Below are positions 36,550 to 47,162 of a stretch of DNA of 64,000 nucleotides, piece by piece. The position numbers and the translations under genes were made by a program. This stretch comes from Rhizobium sp. BK602 (GTDB lineage Bacteria > Pseudomonadota > Alphaproteobacteria > Rhizobiales > Rhizobiaceae), in NCBI RefSeq assembly GCF_014195095.1, contig NZ_JACIBC010000001.1:992001-1056000 (forward strand), written 5' to 3'. The notes below the pieces were generated by a model, which ran no database searches, was not told the origin of the DNA, and worked only from the letters and a program-made list of their open reading frames with translations. Position 1 is the stretch's first letter. Each line of letters begins with the position of its first letter.

Positions 36550-37023
36550 ATGTCCGCCATCGCTTTCGCCGCCATGCCCACATCCGATGCCGAGGTCCTC
36601 TGGAACGGCGGTGCGGATGCCTACGGCCTTCCGCCGGAGACGATGGTCTCAGATGGTCCCGGCCATCCCTGCCGCCATTGCCTGCGCAATGTCGATGCCG
36701 GCGACGAACTGCTCGTCTTCGCCTATCGGCCCTTTCCGGAACTGCAGCCCTATGCCGAGACCGGGCCGATCTTCCTCCACAAGGAGCCTTGCCAGCGCTA
36801 TGCCGCCGAGGAAGTCCTGCCGCCGATGCTGACGACCAGCCCCGACTTCATCGTGCGCGGCTATGGCGAGAACAATCGCATCGTCTACGGCACCGGCGCC
36901 GTGACACCGATCAGTGACATTCCGACCTATGCGGCGGAATTGCTGAATCGCGAGGGCATTGCCTATGTGCATGTCCGCTCGGCGCGCAACAATTGCTACC
37001 AGTGCCGGATCGACCGGGCGTAA
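36550..37023 (+). CDS. DUF1203 family protein
   Basis: A 157-aa protein of unknown function that I assign to DUF1203 from the pattern DGPGHPCRHCLRNVDAGDELLVFAYRPF and the C-terminal YAAELLNREGIAYVHVRSARNNCYQCRIDRA. It carries paired cysteines (HPCRHC and NCYQC) that could bind a metal or redox partner. No signal peptide or membrane segment. AAGGAGATTTGTC precedes the ATG. It ends in a shared bidirectional terminator with ald. Confidence 0.8.
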   Translation: MSAIAFAAMPTSDAEVLWNGGADAYGLPPETMVSDGPGHPCRHCLRNVDAGDELLVFAYRPFPELQPYAETGPIFLHKEPCQRYAAEEVLPPMLTTSPDFIVRGYGENNRIVYGTGAVTPISDIPTYAAELLNREGIAYVHVRSARNNCYQCRIDRA

Positions 37024-37044
37024 TTCAAGGCGCATGCCGTCATG

Positions 37045-37082
37045 AAAAGGAAGCGCCGGCATATCGCTATGCCGGCGCTTCC
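37045..37082. terminator. Bidirectional terminator between DUF1203 gene and ald
   Basis: GGAAGCGCCGGCATA, a TCGC loop and its exact 15-base complement (37049-37082). On the minus strand the stem is followed by TTTTC, which favours ald termination; the gene on the plus strand ends 26 bases before it. Confidence 0.9.
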
Positions 37083-37104
37083 ATCCGACGTGGTGCGATG
37101 GGAT

Positions 37105-38223
37105 TTACGCCACGTTGAGGATGCTTTCCGGTGCGACGGCCTCATAGCCCAGCGCCTCGGCCACCGGCTTGTTGGTGATGCGGCCCTTATGCACGTTGAG
37201 GCCGTTGCGCAGATGCTTGTCTTCGGCAATCGCCCGCAGGCCGCGATCCGCCAGCGCCAGGCCATGATAGATGGTGGCATTGTTCAGCGCATGCGCGGAG
37301 GTGACGGGAACAGCGCCCGGCATGTTGGCGACGCAATAGTGCACGACGCCCTCGACCTCATAGGTCGGCTCGGAATGGGTGGTGGCATGCGAAGTCTCGA
37401 AGCAGCCGCCCTGATCGATGGCGACATCGACGATGACCGAACCCTTCTTCATGCCCGACAGCATCTCGCGTGTGACCAGCTTCGGCGCGGCGGCGCCGGG
37501 AATCAGCACCGCGCCGATGACGAGATCGGCCGAGAAGACCTCCTCCTCCAGCGCCTGGATGCTGGAATAGCGGGTGTGGACACGGCCGTTGAAGATATCG
37601 TCGAGCTGGCGCAGGCGCGGCAGCGAACGGTCGAGGATGCTGACATCGGCGCCGAGACCGGCAGCCATCTTGGCGGCATGCAGGCCGACGACGCCGCCGC
37701 CGATGATCGCGACCTTGGCCGGCAGCACACCCGGCACGCCGCCGAGCAGGATGCCGAGGCCGCCATTGGCCTTCTGAAGCGCGGTGGCGCCCGCCTGGAT
37801 CGACAGCCGGCCGGCCACTTCCGACATCGGAGCCAGCAGCGGCAGGCCGCCGCGCTCGTCGGTAACGGTCTCATAGGCGATGGCGGTCACGCCGGAAGCG
37901 AGCAGGCCCTTGGTCTGCTCGGGATCGGGCGCCAGATGCAGGTAGGTGTATAGAAGCTGACCGTCGCGAAGCTGCGCCCATTCGGAAGGCTGCGGTTCCT
38001 TGACCTTCACGATCATGTCGCACTTCTCGAAAATATCCTTGGCACTTGCGGCGATCCTGGCGCCGGCGGCGACATAGGCATGATCATCGGCACCGATACC
38101 GGCACCGGCCTTGGTTTCGACCCAGACCTCATGACCATGGGCGACATATTCGCGAACCGAGGCAGGCGTCAAACCGACTCGATATTCGTGATTCTTGATC
38201 TCTTTCGGACAACCGACGCGCAT
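37105..38223 (-). CDS. ald: Alanine dehydrogenase
   Basis: NAD-dependent oxidative deamination of L-alanine to pyruvate and ammonia. The 372-aa length matches the family. [35 protein letters not shown] core, and NAD-binding [24 protein letters not shown] near residue 170. [44 protein letters not shown] is diagnostic. It is divergent from an Lrp-type regulator, the usual AldR arrangement; the 151-base gap between them should hold the operator. Confidence 0.97.
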   Translation of the reverse strand: MRVGCPKEIKNHEYRVGLTPASVREYVAHGHEVWVETKAGAGIGADDHAYVAAGARIAASAKDIFEKCDMIVKVKEPQPSEWAQLRDGQLLYTYLHLAPDPEQTKGLLASGVTAIAYETVTDERGGLPLLAPMSEVAGRLSIQAGATALQKANGGLGILLGGVPGVLPAKVAIIGGGVVGLHAAKMAAGLGADVSILDRSLPRLRQLDDIFNGRVHTRYSSIQALEEEVFSADLVIGAVLIPGAAAPKLVTREMLSGMKKGSVIVDVAIDQGGCFETSHATTHSEPTYEVEGVVHYCVANMPGAVPVTSAHALNNATIYHGLALADRGLRAIAEDKHLRNGLNVHKGRITNKPVAEALGYEAVAPESILNVA

Positions 38224-38374
38224 CTTGTTCCTCCCTGAACATCCATCCGCTCTGCAGTGGCGCTGTTCGAATGAGACCACCTCCGCCCCGCAATGTCCTT
38301 GCAAAGACAAATTGCCCGATGGCTATTTTTCGTGGAATATTGCGCCAGATTGAATTTCTTCGAAGGATCTTCGA

Positions 38375-38836
38375 ATGGCAGAGCTAGACACCATGGATCA
38401 TTCGATTTTGCGGGTGCTGCAGCAGAACGCCAGGATCACCAATGCCGAGCTCGCCGAGAAGGTCGGCCTGTCGCCATCGGCCTGCTCGCGGCGGCTCGAC
38501 ATTCTGGAAAAGAGCGGTGTGATCGACGGCTATCATGCCCGCCTGTCGCACAAGGCGCTCGACTACAAGATGATCGCCATCGTGCATATCTCGCTGTCGG
38601 GCCAGTTCGCCAAAACGCTGTCGGAATTCGAAGCGGCGGTGAAGCGCTGTCCGAACGTTCTGGTCTGCTACCTGATGTCCGGCGAATACGACTATATTCT
38701 GCGCATCGCCGCGCGCGATCTCGAAGATTACGAGCGCATCCACCGCGATTGGCTTTCGGCCCTGCCGCATGTGGTCAAGATCAATTCCAGCTTTGCGCTG
38801 CGCGAGATCATCGACCGGCCGAATGTCGGATTGTAG
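38375..38836 (+). CDS. aldR: Lrp/AsnC-type regulator of alanine dehydrogenase
   Basis: A 153-aa Lrp-family regulator with an N-terminal winged helix (LDTMDHSILRVLQQNARITNAELAEKVGLSPSACSRRLDILEKSGVI) and a C-terminal RAM ligand-binding domain. Divergent from ald, so it most likely activates ald in response to alanine, as AldR does in other bacteria (inference). The start at 38375 follows GAAGGATCTTCGA. Confidence 0.88.
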   Translation: MAELDTMDHSILRVLQQNARITNAELAEKVGLSPSACSRRLDILEKSGVIDGYHARLSHKALDYKMIAIVHISLSGQFAKTLSEFEAAVKRCPNVLVCYLMSGEYDYILRIAARDLEDYERIHRDWLSALPHVVKINSSFALREIIDRPNVGL

Positions 38837-38842
38837 CCCGAC

Positions 38843-39652
38843 CTATCGCAAATCGAGCAGCAGGGCGCGATGATCGGAAACCTCCGGCTCGGCGACAGGA
38901 TCGAACGCGACCACGTCCACCGCCGGATTCACCAGCATATAGTCGGCAAAGCGCGGCTCCTTGCGGTAATGGGAGGTGCGGGTGTCGCGATGTCCCCGTG
39001 ACGTGACGAGATCGGTAAGCCCCAGGGCTGCGAGCGCCTCGAAAGTCACGCTTCCCGGCAACACGTTGAAATCGCCGCAGACCACCAGCCTCTCATTGCC
39101 CGGCCACACCTGACGGATCACATTGACCAATGCTTTCGCCTGATGATGGCGCGCCGGCGTATCACCCTTGCCTTCGGGATCGCGCAGGCCATGCATCTGG
39201 GCGATCGTGATCGGAAAGCCGCCGTCATAGTCGAACAGGCGGATGCAATGGGCATTGCGCGACCGCGGATGCGGTCCCCAGCCATCGGCGCCGAACTCCC
39301 CGTGCACGAAACCCAGGGCCTGGCCGATGACCGGATATGTCTTACGCACGAAGGTGGCGAGACCGAATTCCGAGGCAAACCGCCGATCGCCGTCGAAGAG
39401 ATCGCCTCGCGCCACGGGGTAGAACACGGCATCATGGTCAGGCAGGGCCGCCTTGATCTCCTCGAAGAGATTGGCGCGCTGCAAGAGCTCGACGCCATGA
39501 TCGCGATAAACCAGCCAATCGGCTTCGGCAGCGGGTGTCCGCACGACTTCCTGCAGGCAGAGAATATCCGCATCGACATCGACCAGATATCGCATCAGCG
39601 GCTCGTGCAGCCGGCCGCCCCATGCATTCAGCGAGATGATGCGCAACGCCAT
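38843..39652 (-). CDS. Endonuclease/exonuclease/phosphatase family protein
   Basis: A 269-aa EEP-fold hydrolase: LNAWGGRLHEPL, CLQEVVRTP (Glu), AQMHGLRD, VVCGDFNVLPGS (Asp/Asn), and C-terminal PEVSDHRALLLDLR (Asp-His). Members cleave phosphodiesters in nucleic acids, lipids or inositol phosphates; the substrate is not indicated. No signal peptide. It converges on the Lrp gene with six bases between their ends and stands alone upstream. Confidence 0.85.
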   Translation of the reverse strand: MALRIISLNAWGGRLHEPLMRYLVDVDADILCLQEVVRTPAAEADWLVYRDHGVELLQRANLFEEIKAALPDHDAVFYPVARGDLFDGDRRFASEFGLATFVRKTYPVIGQALGFVHGEFGADGWGPHPRSRNAHCIRLFDYDGGFPITIAQMHGLRDPEGKGDTPARHHQAKALVNVIRQVWPGNERLVVCGDFNVLPGSVTFEALAALGLTDLVTSRGHRDTRTSHYRKEPRFADYMLVNPAVDVVAFDPVAEPEVSDHRALLLDLR

Positions 39653-39850
39653 GTTCTTCCCTCCCCAACATCGGCTAACCGTCCAACTCGCCACCGTCCG
39701 GTATGGATGGATGATCCAATTCTCGCCTGGAACGGACCGGCAGTGCCGATTCGGAACGAATGATCGCAATTTTAGCGATCATCCTAAACAGCTTTCAATG
39801 CATGCCCTGTATCGGAGAATTCGGAGACATGCACGCGTCGAGGTGAAATC

Positions 39851-40210
39851 ATGCAGTCATCTTCAAAACCGCCGGCCCAATACAATCTGAAGATCAAGAC
39901 AAGGCGTTCGCAGCGCCGCCGCGTCCGGTTGATGGGCCAGGTATGGTATCTCGCAAAAGCGGTGACCGGCCGTGTGGTCGATCTTTCCGCCAGCGGCATC
40001 GCGCTCGACCTGCAATCCCCGATCCACGCAGCCGCCGGCAGCAAGGTCCGCATCGAGTGCAGCGAGATCGGCCTGCTGGATGGTATTGTGCGCTGGGTCC
40101 ATAACGGCCGAATCGGCATCGAATTCGACCCGTCTTCCAATGCCTCGGCTCTCGTCGCCTCCTATTTCCGCTTTTTCCACAAGGACATACAGCCGGTTCT
40201 CAGGCGCTGA
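39851..40210 (+). CDS. PilZ domain protein
   Basis: A 119-aa stand-alone PilZ domain, a cyclic di-GMP effector. The c-di-GMP-binding RxxxR (QRRRVRL, near residue 22) and DLSASG (D/NxSxxG, near residue 44) motifs are both present, followed by the PilZ beta-barrel (LDGIVRWVHNGRIGIEF). Likely a small adaptor in motility or polysaccharide control; the context gives no partner. It sits upstream of the cpdB-like gene with a 136-base gap. Confidence 0.88.
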   Translation: MQSSSKPPAQYNLKIKTRRSQRRRVRLMGQVWYLAKAVTGRVVDLSASGIALDLQSPIHAAAGSKVRIECSEIGLLDGIVRWVHNGRIGIEFDPSSNASALVASYFRFFHKDIQPVLRR

Positions 40211-40346
40211 CGGCCTGTTTCCTCACTCCGCGCGGGAACCACAATAAGCCTGTCATATTACAGGTGCACACCTTCGAAAATCGTCCTAATCTCCCTCACC
40301 CCCAGAGGTGATCGAGAACCATAATTAGTCGTCGAAGGAGTGTTTC

Positions 40347-42335
<1,989 letters not shown>

Positions 42336-42399
42336 CCCCCGATCGTTCCCTCTCCCTGTTTCGAAATGGGGAGAGGGCGACCCGCAAATACCCGGTTTA

Positions 42400-42653
42400 T
42401 CTCGCCCTTGGCGGGCGAGAAAGCAATTTCACTGGTTTAGGAATTGCGATACCGAGGGTTCAGCATATTCGGGACTAAGCGCAATTTCTAAACCATTGAA
42501 ATTGCAAGAGCGGGGGTCCGTGTCTTGTTCAAATTAATTCAGGAGCTCTCTGCGTCCCTGCCTACCCCCGCCCTTGCAATTTCTAAGAATTAGACGAGGG
42601 ACGAGCCCTCATCTAATCCTAAGAAATTGCTTTCCCGCCCGCCAAGGGCGGGA
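42400..42653. repeat. Nested inverted-repeat element between cpdB and lysR-type gene
   Basis: Outer arms 42400-42430 and 42623-42653 are inverted copies, identical at 29 of 31 positions. Inside are two more inverted pairs: GCAATTTC (42481-42488) with GAAATTGC (42498-42505), and 42576-42600 with 42606-42630, matching at 22 of 25 positions. The octamer GCAATTTC or its complement occurs at least five times within 210 bases. It fills most of the 324-base gap between two convergent genes and could act as a terminator, or be a mobile palindromic (MITE-like) repeat. No open reading frame inside. Confidence 0.7.
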
Positions 42654-42659
42654 CAGACC

Positions 42660-43628
42660 TCACTCCGCCGCCAGCGGCTTCTGGCCGAGGCTGAACTCTT
42701 CCATTGCCGCTTTGAAATCGCTCCGGTCGGGGCATTGCGACAGGCGCGTGCGGAAGGCTTCGATCATCCAGGCCGCCGCGGGGCCTGGCGGATTGGAGAG
42801 CTTGCGGACGGCATAGATCGGATACTCGCCCTGCTCATAGGCATCGAGATCGAGATGCACGAGCCGGCCCTTCTGCAGGTCCTCATAGATCAGCGACGCC
42901 GGCAGGCCACCCCAGCCGAGGCCGCCGCGGATCAACTGATGCTTGGTGGCGATATCGCTGAGATGCCAGATCTTGTAGGACAGGACGTTGAAGTCCCGCC
43001 CCTTGGTGAGGTTCGAAGCATCGGTGACGACCAGCTGCACCTCTTCGCGCACGTCCGCGAGGGTGAGCGGCCGCTTGATCTGGGCGAGCGGATGGCGGGG
43101 CGCGGCGACCGGCATCATGAAGGAGTGGCCGATGCGCTCGATCACCATGGAATCGTCCTGCCTTATCACCGCGCCGCCGATCCCGATCGTCGACTTGCCG
43201 CTGGCGACCAGTTCCATCATCGTGCCGAGCTCACCCGTATCGAGCCGCAGCGAGACGGACGGGAATCGCTCCTGAAATTCGTTCAAAACGGCGACCGTGG
43301 CATTGGTCGGCACCATGACGCTGATGGCAACGGCCACTTCCGCCTCCAGCCCGGTCTTCAGGCCCTTCACTCTTGCGCGCATCACCTGGAGATCGGAGAG
43401 AATGCGGCGCGCATCCTCCAGCATCACCCTGCCCGCGTCCGTCAATTTCGGCTGGCGCGAGCCAGAACGCTCAAACAGCGGCATTTCGAGCTGCGCCTCC
43501 AGATTGGCGATGGTGTAACTGATGACGGACTGCGCGCGATTGAGCACGCGCGAGGCAGCGGAGAAGCTGCCGGACTCGGCAACGGTCAGAAAGACCTGCA
43601 ATTGGTCGAGGGTCGGGTTGGGAAGCAT
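42660..43628 (-). CDS. LysR-type transcriptional regulator
   Basis: A 322-aa LysR regulator: N-terminal helix-turn-helix (LDQLQVFLTVAESGSFSAASRVLNRAQSVISYTIANLEAQLEMPLFERSG) and a C-terminal effector-binding domain. It starts 137 bases from, and divergent to, the azoreductase gene, so it probably controls that gene in response to an oxidant or quinone-like inducer (inference). The start MLPNPTLDQLQVF matches the family layout. Confidence 0.9.
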   Translation of the reverse strand: MLPNPTLDQLQVFLTVAESGSFSAASRVLNRAQSVISYTIANLEAQLEMPLFERSGSRQPKLTDAGRVMLEDARRILSDLQVMRARVKGLKTGLEAEVAVAISVMVPTNATVAVLNEFQERFPSVSLRLDTGELGTMMELVASGKSTIGIGGAVIRQDDSMVIERIGHSFMMPVAAPRHPLAQIKRPLTLADVREEVQLVVTDASNLTKGRDFNVLSYKIWHLSDIATKHQLIRGGLGWGGLPASLIYEDLQKGRLVHLDLDAYEQGEYPIYAVRKLSNPPGPAAAWMIEAFRTRLSQCPDRSDFKAAMEEFSLGQKPLAAE

Positions 43629-43765
43629 GGGCTATCCATTCTATCGATAATTCCAATCCATATTATCACAGTTTTTCTCGATAGCACTGAGGACTTATCT
43701 ATGGATGCGAAACGAGGCCGGACTCCCCACCCGGTTATCGCAACCCATTGATAAGGAACATAAGC

Positions 43766-44380
43766 ATGTCCTCCATCCTGCTGCTGACCTCCAGCCCGCG
43801 CTCCGATTCCATCTCGACCAAGATCGCCACCGATCTTGCCGACAAGATCAAGGCCCAGAATCCGGGCAAGACGATCGTTCATCGCAATCTTGCCGGCGCT
43901 CCGCTGGCCCATATCGATGAGCGCTTCACCGCCGCCATCCGCACGCCAGCCGACGCCCGCACTACCGAACAGAAGGAAACCATCAAGGTTTCCGACGAAC
44001 TGGTCGACGAGCTGCTCGCCGCCGACACCATCGTCATCGGCACCGGCCTCATCAACTTCGGCATCTATTCGTCGCTGAAGTCCTGGATCGACAACGTCGC
44101 CCGCGCCGGTCGCACCTTCACCTACACCGAGACCGGCCCGAAGGGCCTCGTCACCGGCAAGAAGGCCTATATCGTTCTCGCATCCGGCGGCGTCTACTCC
44201 GAAGGCCCGGCCGCTCCGCTGAACCACGCCGTTCCCTACCTGAAGTCGGTTCTCGCCTTCATCGGCATCACGGACGTCGAAACCGTTTATGTCGAAGGCC
44301 TCGCCTTCGGTCCGGAAGCTGCCGAAAAGGCTCTGGACGCAGCACAGGCCCGCGCTGCCGAACTGGCACTCGCCGCTTAA
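43766..44380 (+). CDS. azoR: FMN-dependent NADH:azoreductase / quinone reductase
   Basis: A 204-aa flavodoxin-fold AzoR. It opens MSSILLLTSSPRSDSISTKIATDLADKI, has the FMN-binding VIGTGLINFGIYSSLKSWIDNVARAGRTFTYTE and IVLASGGVYSEGP, and continues with AFIGITDVETVYVEGLAFG. AzoR proteins two-electron reduce quinones and azo dyes and protect against thiol stress. The start at 43766 follows AAGGAACATAAGC. A strong terminator follows at 44406. The divergent LysR gene is the likely regulator. Confidence 0.92.
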   Translation: MSSILLLTSSPRSDSISTKIATDLADKIKAQNPGKTIVHRNLAGAPLAHIDERFTAAIRTPADARTTEQKETIKVSDELVDELLAADTIVIGTGLINFGIYSSLKSWIDNVARAGRTFTYTETGPKGLVTGKKAYIVLASGGVYSEGPAAPLNHAVPYLKSVLAFIGITDVETVYVEGLAFGPEAAEKALDAAQARAAELALAA

Positions 44381-44405
44381 TCGCAAGAGCGATCGTAAAT
44401 CACGG

Positions 44406-44432
44406 CGGCCGGCTCAATGCCGGCCGTTTTTT
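44406..44432 (+). terminator. Rho-independent terminator of azoR
   Basis: CGGCCGGC, a five-base loop, GCCGGCCG, then TTTTTT. The T-run overlaps the last codons of the convergent TetR gene. Confidence 0.93.
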
Positions 44433-45018
44433 ATTTTCCGCCGCCTCGCGCCAGTTCCCCCATGAAGCGCCTCGCGGCGTCCAGAATTTCGTCTGAAAGC
44501 GCCTCGTCGTTCGCAACACGTGCAAGACCGACAGCACCGGCCATCAGGCAGATGGCAATGATCGCGTCATGCCGTGCTTCACCGGCGTCCGCCTGCGGCA
44601 TCCGCGCCGTCATCGTTTCGATATTCTTCCGCATTCCTTCCGTGGCAACGGTGCGGACAGTCTCGCCGCTGCGGGCGATATCGGCGGTTAGAGCCGCATA
44701 GGCGCAGCCCTCGCCGCAATGGTCGCGATGGAAAGCACCGAGATAGTTCTCGGCATAGTCCTTCAGCGGGATATCCGCGGGATCGATCCCCCGCTCCGCC
44801 AATTGCCGCCGCTGCGATTCGATCGCCGACTGCACGGCCTCCGCGACGAGCTCGTCCCTCGAGGCGAAATGCTTGTAGAAACCGCCGACCGTCAGCCCGG
44901 CTTCCTTCATGAGATCGGCGACACCGATCCCCTCCAATCCTACCTCGCGCAGGCGCTTGGCGGCGAGCGTCACGATCCGCTCATGCGTCTTCTGCTTTTC
45001 AAGCTGCGAATGACCCAT
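44431..45018 (-). CDS. TetR/AcrR-type transcriptional regulator
   Basis: A 195-aa TetR repressor. The N-terminal HTH is THERIVTLAAKRLREVGLEGIGVADLMKEAGLTVGGFYKHFASRDELVAEAV. The C-terminal domain contains DHCGEGCAYAAL, whose two cysteines (near residue 100) could sense a reactive compound. The start is fixed by GAGGAG nine bases before the ATG. Divergent from an SDR gene with a shared operator region. Confidence 0.9.
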   Translation of the reverse strand: MGHSQLEKQKTHERIVTLAAKRLREVGLEGIGVADLMKEAGLTVGGFYKHFASRDELVAEAVQSAIESQRRQLAERGIDPADIPLKDYAENYLGAFHRDHCGEGCAYAALTADIARSGETVRTVATEGMRKNIETMTARMPQADAGEARHDAIIAICLMAGAVGLARVANDEALSDEILDAARRFMGELARGGGK

Positions 45019-45059
45019 TCGAAAAATCTCCTCGATCCACCTTGACAATGTGGATTACA

Positions 45060-45091
45060 ATCATAATCCTATTGGAGAACGATCATAATCC
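45060..45091. promoter_or_regulatory. Candidate operator between the TetR and SDR genes
   Basis: ATCATAATCC occurs twice (45060-45069 and 45082-45091), 22 bases apart, i.e. two helical turns. The first copy is part of GATTACAATCATAATC (45054-45069), an inverted repeat of GATTA/TAATC. A TTGACA (45043) lies just ahead. This matches a TetR-type dimer site controlling both genes. Confidence 0.6.
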
Positions 45092-45124
45092 AGATCGCCA
45101 TCAAAGCCAATAGGAGTTACCAAC

Positions 45125-45910
45125 ATGCGCCTCAAGAACAAGGTTGCCATCATCACCGGCGGAAACAGCGGCATCGGGCTTGCGACCGCCCGCCTCTTCC
45201 TCGCCGAGGGCGCCAAGGTCGCCATCACCGGCCGCAATCCCCAGACCCTTGCCGCCGCCGTCGAGGAGTTGGGCGGCGATGTGCTGGCGTTGCAGGTCGA
45301 TGTCACCGACGTTGCGGCCACCGAGAAAGCCTTCGCGGAAGCGGCTGAGAAGCTTGGCAATTTCGACATCGTCTTCGCCAATGCGGGAATTGCCGGCGAA
45401 ACGGCTGTCGGAAAGACCACGCTCGAACAGTTCGAGACGGTGGTTCGCACCAATTTCACCGCCGTCTTCTTCACCGTGCAGGCGGCCCTGCCGCATCTGA
45501 ATGACGGTGCGTCGGTGATCCTGAACGGTTCGGTGCATGCGGTTCTCGGCATCCCCGGCTATTCCGCCTATGCCGGCACCAAGGCAGCTGTCCGCGCCAT
45601 GACCCGCAACCTGGCTTCCGAACTCGCGCCGCGCGGCATCCGTGTCAACCAGGTGACGCCGGGCGCGACCAAAACGCCGATCTGGAATACGCGGGCAATG
45701 ACGGAAGACGCCAAGGATGCGCTGGAAGCCCGCTTCGGCAGCCTGAGCCCGCTCGGCCGCATGAGCGAAGCGGAAGAGATCGCCAAGGCAGCCCTCTATT
45801 TCGCATCCGACGATTCGAGCAATGTCACCGCCATCGAGATCACCGTCGACGGCGGCGCCACCAGCGCTCCATCGGGCGCCAAGCTCTTCCGGACAGCAAG
45901 GGAGGCATAA
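45125..45910 (+). CDS. Short-chain dehydrogenase/reductase, TetR-linked
   Basis: A 261-aa classical SDR. IITGGNSGIGLATARLF (TGxxxGIG, residue 11), NAG at VFANAGIAG, and catalytic Ser/Tyr/Lys in GSVHAVLGIPGYSAYAGTKAAV. GVRVN-type GIRVNQVTPGATKTP and ITVDGGATS give the usual C-terminus. Expression is probably induced through the adjacent TetR repressor. TetR-SDR pairs of this type often handle reactive aldehydes or xenobiotics; the substrate is unknown. Confidence 0.92.
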   Translation: MRLKNKVAIITGGNSGIGLATARLFLAEGAKVAITGRNPQTLAAAVEELGGDVLALQVDVTDVAATEKAFAEAAEKLGNFDIVFANAGIAGETAVGKTTLEQFETVVRTNFTAVFFTVQAALPHLNDGASVILNGSVHAVLGIPGYSAYAGTKAAVRAMTRNLASELAPRGIRVNQVTPGATKTPIWNTRAMTEDAKDALEARFGSLSPLGRMSEAEEIAKAALYFASDDSSNVTAIEITVDGGATSAPSGAKLFRTAREA

Positions 45911-46154
45911 GGAGCCCGACTTCCCACGGGATCGCAAAGGTCGCCCGGCATCGACGCCGATGGCGGCCTTTTTTCATCGCGAAGATAATCACAATCCAGA
46001 CCGCCGGATTGTCAGCGCCGAGCAGGACTGGCCTGCCATTTATCGTGAAAGTGGCTTTGGCCTTCGGACGATCCCTTGCGGTATAGGCGGTCACAATGCA
46101 TCGATGGGAACCTATCCAGAGCGCAGACGCCTCGTAGACGGTCGGAGAAACTCC

Positions 46155-46634
46155 GTGAAAGACAAGCTGCATACCTATCGGGTCAATATCGTCTGGACCG
46201 GCAATGACGGCACAGGAACGTCGAGCTATCGCAGCTACCGACGCGATCACGAGATCAGCGCCGAGGGAAAGCCGACGATCGCCGGATCGTCCGATCCGAG
46301 CTTCCGTGGCGATCCCGCCCGCTGGAACCCCGAGGAGCTGCTGGTCGCATCCCTTTCCGCCTGCCACAAGCTTTGGTATCTCGGCCTTTGCGCCCAAACT
46401 GGCGTGATCGTGCTTTCCTATGAGGATGCGGCCGAAGGGACCATGCTGGAGGAGAGCAGCGGTGCCGGACAGTTCACCTCTGTCGTCTTGCGTCCCAGGA
46501 TCGTCATCGATGCGGCATCGGACGCGAAGACAGCGCTCGACCTGCATCACAAGGCGCATGAGATGTGCTTCATCGCCCGTTCGATGAACTTTCCCGTCAG
46601 CAATGAGCCGCAGATCTTGGTCGGGACGATCTAG
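46155..46634 (+). CDS. OsmC-like protein
   Basis: A 159-aa OsmC-family protein, an organic hydroperoxide peroxidase fold. The pattern RWNPEELLVASLSACHKLWYLGLC contains the first conserved Cys, and the second lies in HHKAHEMCFIARSMNFPV near residue 140. The start is GTG 46155, supported by GGAGAAACTCC. It follows the TetR-linked SDR in the same direction with a 244-base gap, so co-transcription is uncertain. It ends at a perfect palindrome shared with the convergent HlyU-like gene. Confidence 0.88.
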   Translation: MKDKLHTYRVNIVWTGNDGTGTSSYRSYRRDHEISAEGKPTIAGSSDPSFRGDPARWNPEELLVASLSACHKLWYLGLCAQTGVIVLSYEDAAEGTMLEESSGAGQFTSVVLRPRIVIDAASDAKTALDLHHKAHEMCFIARSMNFPVSNEPQILVGTI

Positions 46635-46646
46635 ACGGGCAAGAAT

Positions 46647-46666
46647 CCGCGATTTCGAAATCGCGG
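46647..46666. terminator. Perfect 20-bp palindrome between convergent osmC-like and HlyU-like genes
   Basis: CCGCGATTTCGAAATCGCGG is perfectly self-complementary, without a T-run on either side. It lies in the middle of the 52-base gap between two convergent stop codons. Most likely a bidirectional terminator or mRNA stabiliser. Confidence 0.6.
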
Positions 46667-46686
46667 CTTCAGTCCGTTTCGCGAAC

Positions 46687-47025
46687 TCAGACCTGACGGG
46701 TCTTTTCGCCATCGCCGAACAGCGACGGACCGTTCTGATCGATGATCTGCCGCGCCTTGCGGAAGGTCGATTCGAGCGCGTCGTCCGAGGATGTGAAGAC
46801 ATCGGCGCGAATGAAATTACGCACCAGCGTCTCGCCGTTCACTTCCTTCTCGATCCGGCCCATCAGGCGAAACTGATTGCCCTCGCGCTGCGGCGTCGCA
46901 TGGATCGTGCAGTCGCCATGCGTCTGCGGCTCGGCCGCGACGGAGGAGCCGCCGGTCTTTTCGGCGCTCGTCGCCGATGCACCGCCGGTGAAGATCGAGA
47001 GGATATTCGACAAGATCGAAGCCAT
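46687..47025 (-). CDS. HlyU family protein
   Basis: A 112-aa protein of the HlyU-type family: N-terminal hydrophobic FLSNILSIF-like segment and a conserved domain beginning HGDCTIHATPQREGNQFRLMGRIEKEVNGETLVRNFIRAD, ending FGDGEKTRQV. Named after the Vibrio haemolysin regulator, but the rhizobial members have no demonstrated DNA-binding role; treat as conserved hypothetical. ATG at 47025 behind GGCGGAAC. Confidence 0.75.
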   Translation of the reverse strand: MASILSNILSIFTGGASATSAEKTGGSSVAAEPQTHGDCTIHATPQREGNQFRLMGRIEKEVNGETLVRNFIRADVFTSSDDALESTFRKARQIIDQNGPSLFGDGEKTRQV

Positions 47026-47089
47026 GTTCCGCCTTTGGAGCGCTTCAGCGCCTCGTGGGGCTGATTGACCGCTCTATCCCATTGTTTTT

Positions 47090-47138
47090 ACGCAATACCG
47101 GATAAAACCGCTGCGCACTTTTCCCGGAAATGCTCTAG
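47090..47138. repeat. Rhizobial intergenic palindromic motif
   Basis: ACGCAATACCGGATAAAACCG followed within 30 bases by CCGGAAATGCTCTAG is a diverged copy of an imperfect palindrome that I recall from many intergenic regions of Rhizobiaceae. It lies 24 bases from the ilvA stop and might act as its terminator. Confidence 0.45.
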
Positions 47139-47162
47139 CACGAAGGTTGCGAGGTCGCAAAG

